From: an uncultured Prevotella sp.
GTDB lineage: Bacteria > Bacteroidota > Bacteroidia > Bacteroidales > Bacteroidaceae
Direction of reading: 5' to 3'
Length of the DNA stretch: 64,000 nt
Assembly: GCA_900317405.1 (NCBI GenBank)
Contig: ONGP01000004.1
Coordinates: 1-64,000 of the forward strand
Shown: one piece after another, positions 59,313 through 64,000 of the stretch
Layout: each line of letters opens with the position of its first letter
Numbering within the stretch: position 1 is the first letter of the stretch
The notes under the pieces: model-generated
What the model saw: only the letters and a program-made list of their open reading frames with translations
What the model was told of the DNA's origin: nothing
Database searches by the model: none
Translations under genes and position numbers: made by a program

Positions 59313-62300
59313 GTCTCAGAGTGGGTCACCGCTCTGAACTCTGGCGAGTAAGCGCACTCTACTGTTGCCGTACCTGTCTCGTAGGTTCCTGCACGATCTA
59401 TGTAGTATTCGGTCTCTATCACATGGGTACCCTTCGATAGCATATCGTAGAAGTAGCATGTGGTATTATCGCGCGGAGTGATATAGCCACCATGATGATA
59501 GCCGCTAAGCTGCTTGATTGGTTCCATACATGCAGCACGCTTGTCTACCACCTGCACAAAGTCATAGTCACGATCGGCAGTGATGGTGATACGAACTTTT
59601 ACGCGATCGCCAACCTTGAGATTTGAGATTTGAGAATTAAGATTTGAGAGGATTTCGCGCTTGATAGTCAGACCACTACCATTATCAGCGATGTTCTTTG
59701 TCTTCTGGAAGAACTGGGCATAGACAGCACCCCACGATGTACCATCGCTGGTCTTGCGGATGGTGAGACGCTTGCCCTTTGGCAGCTCAGTCTTCACGTA
59801 TCCGATAGCAGCACTTGCCTTTGGTACGGCTACGGTCTTAACATCCAGGTTGATAGTTGGCATCTTCTGATTCTGTACCAGTCGGAACTCCTGTCCCTTC
59901 AGGAATGCATATACGGCATTCACACTGTTGATAGGTGTATCCCATGCCTGGGTACGCTTCTGCTGTAGCAACCAGCGCTGCATCTCGTCGATGGTCTGGA
60001 AGTCATCAGGAGTAATCATCTGCAGAGCCTCGATGGCGATACTCTGGGTTGGTATCTTGTAGTCGAACCACGAGTAACCAGCACGTGGGGTATCGTAATA
60101 GCGTCCCATATCCTCGCGGAACACGGTGTACTCCTTCAGCGACTGGGCATACTCCTGGGCACGCTGGGCATCAGTCTTCGAGAAGATAACTGCCGAGAGG
60201 GCCTTGTCGTAGATGCTCTGACGCTTGATGTCCTTCTTAAGCAGTTCCAGCAGATAGCTATTGGCCTGCATCACATCAGTAGGAAGTGCGCGACCATCTA
60301 GGGCTACCAGATATAGCCATTGCAGGGCCTTATAACTTGGGAAACTTACTGTCTCACCCTTCTTCTCGGCCTTCTTCAGTTCCTTCACCAGGTCAACTAT
60401 CTCGTTGCCCATAAAGCTGAAGGCGTTGTTAAGCATACCGCTGGTAGCATTCTGTTTCTCAGTGAGAGCATTCAGGCGGACCAGCATCTCGCTTACAGCC
60501 ACAGTCATATAGAACGAGCCAGGCATACCTGGATACCATGTCCAAGCACCCTCGCCATTCTGTAGTTTCTGCAATTTCTCTATGCATTTATCCAAACGAT
60601 TATTCATCAGGTTCTCGTCGAAGAAGTCAGCCATGCGATGCTTCTGTTCTGTCTCATTGTCAGCATCCATCACCCAAGGAGTCTCGCTCAGAACGAGATT
60701 TTTCAGATCTTCGTTCTTTTCTAATTGAGAATTTAGAGATGAAATTTTAGAGGTCTTATCTTCCAGCATCCACTGCTCGAATACGGGCTTGATCTGTGGG
60801 TTCTGGTCGATTATGTATTTGCCGATGCCGTTGGCATAGTACGATGCTGCCAGCGAGATGGCATTGTCATCATTTGTCGAACCAACTGAAGGCAGAGCCT
60901 GAACCATCAGCCATACAGGATTATTTGTATACTCGAGTGTGAGTTTTGCGTTCTTGGCATCTGCAGGAACCAGCTTCGACAGGTCGATGTTCTCTGTGCC
61001 AGGCTTATGCTGGGTGATAGGCAGGGCGATAGTCACACGCTCGCTTGCAGGCAGTACGGGTAGATAGTGTTGCTCACCATCGCTATAACCCTTGCCGCTT
61101 ATGCTCATCTTGCAGATAAGCATTGTTGGCTCGTAGCCAGTGGTGTTTACATCGAATGTCACAGATGTTGTCTCGCCTGCCTTTAGCGATACCTGCTGAG
61201 TCTTCTCGTAGACCACTGCGTTTGTCTCGGCATTTATCAGCTTCAGGGTTGCCTTGCCTTGCAAGTTCTTCTCGCCTGTATTAAATATTCTTCCAGAGAT
61301 GGTAGCCTTATCGCCTTCGCGAACAAAGCGAGGCATATTGGGCTGTATCATCACATCCTTCTTGGCCACAGTCTCAGCCTGGATGTTACCATAATATAGT
61401 TCGCGCGTGTGTGCGAAGCCAAGCATCTGCCAGGTGGTAAGACTCTCTGGCAGAGTAAACTTGATGGCCACACGACCGTTCATATCCGTTGTAAGTTGTG
61501 GATAGAAGAATGCTGTCTCGTTCAGATTTTCACGCATCTGTATATCTTCTACCTGACTCTCATCGGCATCAGCACTATCAGCAGTCGAAGTCTCGACAGC
61601 CTCGTTCACCATTTCCTTTGACTTATACACAACATCTTCCGCCACATCGAACACCTTCATCTCGTCGTTAGCAGCCAAAGCAGGAGCAGATTCCAGCATC
61701 ACCATTCCGTCCTCAACACCCATTGCACGTCCTAGTTTCATTCTCGAACCACGAATGCTGTACACGCGATAGCCACCAGGATAAACATCACGATCCAAAC
61801 GACTGAAGTTTATCTCGCTTTCATCAAGCATCTTCCACGAAGCAGAGCAACTCTCATAGAAGTTGCGGGTGAGTTGATACTTCCAACTGGTATTTGGCAG
61901 TGGAACCCACAGATATGGACTGAACGACCACTGGTGCTTAGCTATCTGGTCGAGACTCTGATCGTAGAGTGTCGCCATCAGGTTAGCATCTACGGGTTTG
62001 CCCTCAGCATCCTTTATGGTCAGTGTCCACTCTTCCTTCTGTCCTGGCGTCAGTCGATCGCGGAATGTGGCCCACTCCAGGGTGAGTTTCTTGTCAGGCA
62101 TTGGGCGCTGAATCTGTGCTGTGTGGGTATAGCACTTGCCGTTCTTAACCCACGCATAGGTAAGCAGCAGTCCGTTTTCGTACTCTTCCTTGTATGTAAA
62201 CTTACGATTAATCAACTGATTATTACGCCCCACACTACCCTGCTCTATCAACTTCTTGCCCGAGAAGATGCTGTATACTATATGTACATCCTTATCCGAT

Positions 62301-64000
62301 GAACCCACCTGAATTGTAACAGGTGTGCCATCATTAGCAAACTGACTAGCCGACTGATAGAACCAGTCGTCAGTATCAGTAGCAGGTTTCTCATCATCGA
62401 GCGAGAAGATTACAACTGTCTTTTCTACAGTCTGGTCCTCATACTTAGCCTCTACACTATGTTTGCCCGAAGCCAACTTAGCCAGTGCTATCTGCTGATT
62501 TGTCTTGGCGCTGATCCACTCGCCACCATCTATGCGATAGCGTATCTCAGCATCGATATCCTTTCCTGCAGCATTGCGCAGATGGAATATTGCAGTGGGA
62601 TTTTCCTCTACCAATACCTTATCTGCCACATCGATGCTCAGTGCTGTCGGGCGGTTGCCCAGAGGCAACGACAGCTGACCGCTGTGAGTCTCGCCTGCCA
62701 CATCTGTAACATCGGCCATTACCACAAAGTTGTAGAACATCGCATGCTCTGTCTCTGGCATCGTCAGTGGCATCTTTACTGTAAAGTTACCATCAGCATC
62801 GGTGGTTGCCTCGCCAGTAAATATCTCTTCGCCATTATTGCTGTAGCCAAAGGCACCCTGATCGTAATAACGACTGTATGACCACCACCAGAAGGCAGTG
62901 CGACGCATCACCTTATAGCTCACCTTGGCATCTTGAACAGGCACACCTGCATAACTCAGTGCAGTACCCTTCACGTCTATTGTGTCGTCAGCCTTATAGG
63001 CTTCCTTGTATTCAGCAAAGTCCACGTGGAATGTAGGACGCTTATACTCCTCTACACGCACACGCATTGAGTTGTTGTTTACCTGGATGGTGAACATACC
63101 CGTCAGTCCGCTTGATGGCAGAGTAAAGTCTACTGCAGCCACACCAAACTCATCAGTCTCAGCCTTCTTCTCAGCCACCACCTTATAGTTGGCATCGCGC
63201 AGTGTAAACGTCATATCCTGCTTAGCACATACTGTCTGTTCTGTGCCATGCACCACCTGATAAGCCAAGGCCGATGCATGCAGAGTCTGACCTGGGCGAT
63301 AGATGCTGCGGTCAGTGAATATTGCAGTCTGCTTGCGCACACCGTCAGCCTCGTAGTAGTCATAGCGATTAGTGCCTTGCAACACAGCACTGGCCTTGTC
63401 ATCTTTAGTATAGGCAAACACAGTGCGGGTGCGTGTCACGTCTTCTGTCGGGAAGCTATACTCGCCCTTATCGTTGGTCTCGCCTATGTATGTCTTCTCG
63501 TCGCGATAGGTTCTGCGCTCCTTTATCTTTACGCGTGCCCCAGCTATGGGCTGACCTGTTGTAGCATTCACCACCACATAGCGTATTCGACCATTTGGCT
63601 GAGTCTCGGCGATGGTGTACACGTCAGTCACATGATACATCGCGCGTACAATCTCAGTCGACGGATTGCTCTTAAACTCCACCATATACATGCCCACAGG
63701 CAGTCCATCAAGCATCAGTGAATCGTCAAATTCCTCGTAGTCAGGACGGGCATCAAATTTCACCGTCTTGTTTATTACAGGCTGTCCAAGCAGTGGACGA
63801 ATCTTTGCCCATCCCTTCTCACTTCGTGGTGTATACTCAAAGTCACCCTCACAACGCACGGGGTATACCGTCATGGTGAGTTGCGACAGATTGCGCAAGC
63901 CCTTCAGCTCCACCTTCTGTGCCTGCATGGGACGAGCCACCTGCAGATCGTACTGCAATCGCATCTGCGGATTGGTAAGTTGTGTCTTCTCATTGCGCAG
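59294..64000 (-). CDS. Alpha-2-macroglobulin family protein (5' truncated by window end)
   Basis: At least 1568 residues are visible; the frame is open through base 64000, so the N-terminus and signal peptide lie beyond the window. MG2-type beta domains (GLPVGMYMVEFKSNPS, then PNGRIRYVVVNATTGQPIAG) are followed by an A2M domain (ESLTTWQMLGFAHTRELYYG) and a terpenoid-cyclase-like helical domain (GAWTWYPGMPGSFYMTVAVS). The thioester motif CxEQ is absent; the equivalent region reads VGSTNDDNAISLAASYYANG. Bacterial homologues are periplasmic protease traps or, without the thioester, of unknown role. Confidence 0.9.
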   Translation of the reverse strand: MRNEKTQLTNPQMRLQYDLQVARPMQAQKVELKGLRNLSQLTMTVYPVRCEGDFEYTPRSEKGWAKIRPLLGQPVINKTVKFDARPDYEEFDDSLMLDGLPVGMYMVEFKSNPSTEIVRAMYHVTDVYTIAETQPNGRIRYVVVNATTGQPIAGARVKIKERRTYRDEKTYIGETNDKGEYSFPTEDVTRTRTVFAYTKDDKASAVLQGTNRYDYYEADGVRKQTAIFTDRSIYRPGQTLHASALAYQVVHGTEQTVCAKQDMTFTLRDANYKVVAEKKAETDEFGVAAVDFTLPSSGLTGMFTIQVNNNSMRVRVEEYKRPTFHVDFAEYKEAYKADDTIDVKGTALSYAGVPVQDAKVSYKVMRRTAFWWWSYSRYYDQGAFGYSNNGEEIFTGEATTDADGNFTVKMPLTMPETEHAMFYNFVVMADVTDVAGETHSGQLSLPLGNRPTALSIDVADKVLVEENPTAIFHLRNAAGKDIDAEIRYRIDGGEWISAKTNQQIALAKLASGKHSVEAKYEDQTVEKTVVIFSLDDEKPATDTDDWFYQSASQFANDGTPVTIQVGSSDKDVHIVYSIFSGKKLIEQGSVGRNNQLINRKFTYKEEYENGLLLTYAWVKNGKCYTHTAQIQRPMPDKKLTLEWATFRDRLTPGQKEEWTLTIKDAEGKPVDANLMATLYDQSLDQIAKHQWSFSPYLWVPLPNTSWKYQLTRNFYESCSASWKMLDESEINFSRLDRDVYPGGYRVYSIRGSRMKLGRAMGVEDGMVMLESAPALAANDEMKVFDVAEDVVYKSKEMVNEAVETSTADSADADESQVEDIQMRENLNETAFFYPQLTTDMNGRVAIKFTLPESLTTWQMLGFAHTRELYYGNIQAETVAKKDVMIQPNMPRFVREGDKATISGRIFNTGEKNLQGKATLKLINAETNAVVYEKTQQVSLKAGETTSVTFDVNTTGYEPTMLICKMSISGKGYSDGEQHYLPVLPASERVTIALPITQHKPGTENIDLSKLVPADAKNAKLTLEYTNNPVWLMVQALPSVGSTNDDNAISLAASYYANGIGKYIIDQNPQIKPVFEQWMLEDKTSKISSLNSQLEKNEDLKNLVLSETPWVMDADNETEQKHRMADFFDENLMNNRLDKCIEKLQKLQNGEGAWTWYPGMPGSFYMTVAVSEMLVRLNALTEKQNATSGMLNNAFSFMGNEIVDLVKELKKAEKKGETVSFPSYKALQWLYLVALDGRALPTDVMQANSYLLELLKKDIKRQSIYDKALSAVIFSKTDAQRAQEYAQSLKEYTVFREDMGRYYDTPRAGYSWFDYKIPTQSIAIEALQMITPDDFQTIDEMQRWLLQQKRTQAWDTPINSVNAVYAFLKGQEFRLVQNQKMPTINLDVKTVAVPKASAAIGYVKTELPKGKRLTIRKTSDGTSWGAVYAQFFQKTKNIADNGSGLTIKREILSNLNSQISNLKVGDRVKVRITITADRDYDFVQVVDKRAACMEPIKQLSGYHHGGYITPRDNTTCYFYDMLSKGTHVIETEYYIDRAGTYETGTATVECAYSPEFRAVTHSETLNIKD

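Overview
The window is a contiguous stretch of a Bacteroidota chromosome. It most resembles a gut or rumen Prevotellaceae genome; the family assignment is inference from gene content and protein style. The evidence is the Bacteroidota promoter code used throughout (a -33 TTTG and a -7 TAnnTTTG box 19-20 bases apart), the scarcity of Shine-Dalgarno sequences, a TonB receptor/DUF4249 pair, the rsfS-ftsH-cdsA block, a DUF3987 replication-type protein and DUF349/DUF1573 proteins. No rRNA, CRISPR array or intact transposase gene was seen.

Bases 1-7100 are an accessory island. A WYL regulator is followed by three promoters that share an almost invariant hairpin element. These drive two duplicated tiny membrane peptides with variable partner genes, and one conserved hypothetical gene. 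The island also holds a HigB/XRE toxin-antitoxin pair with its own promoter, a GH24 endolysin, and a large BT4734-type/DUF3987 ATPase that carries an in-frame palindromic repeat. This is the part most likely to be an undescribed system.

Bases 7134-11112 hold frr, rsgA and an S9 peptidase on the minus strand. Bases 11266-20842 are four consecutive PAS-containing histidine kinases in an A-B-A'-B' order. The last two have periplasmic solute-binding sensor domains. The first has lost its phospho-acceptor His and the N-box Asn. No response regulator lies in the cluster.

Bases 20885-36780 are mostly housekeeping: an NhaD-type antiporter, a carboxynorspermidine dehydrogenase-like enzyme, recA, dnaK, paaK with an ACT-domain gene, tRNA-Val, purB, an RluB-type pseudouridine synthase with a Gly/Tyr/Arg/Gln repeat tail, asnS and cvfB. 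Bases 36777-50591 hold lolD, a CPA2 antiporter, asd, two small lipoproteins, a TonB receptor/DUF4249 pair, cdsA-ftsH-rsfS, tRNA-Gln, guanine deaminase and a DUF349 protein.

Bases 50705-64000 hold corA with a structured leader, pepD, a flippase-like membrane protein, a tiny free-standing transcription unit, rsmA, and a minus-strand run of B3/4, ispH, meaB, DUF1573 and a truncated alpha-2-macroglobulin gene. Several genes (higB, rsmA, the TonB receptor, the flippase) begin 5-6 bases after the -7 box and are probably leaderless. The only stretch of more than 300 bases without a conventional gene is 54356-54706, which contains that tiny transcription unit.
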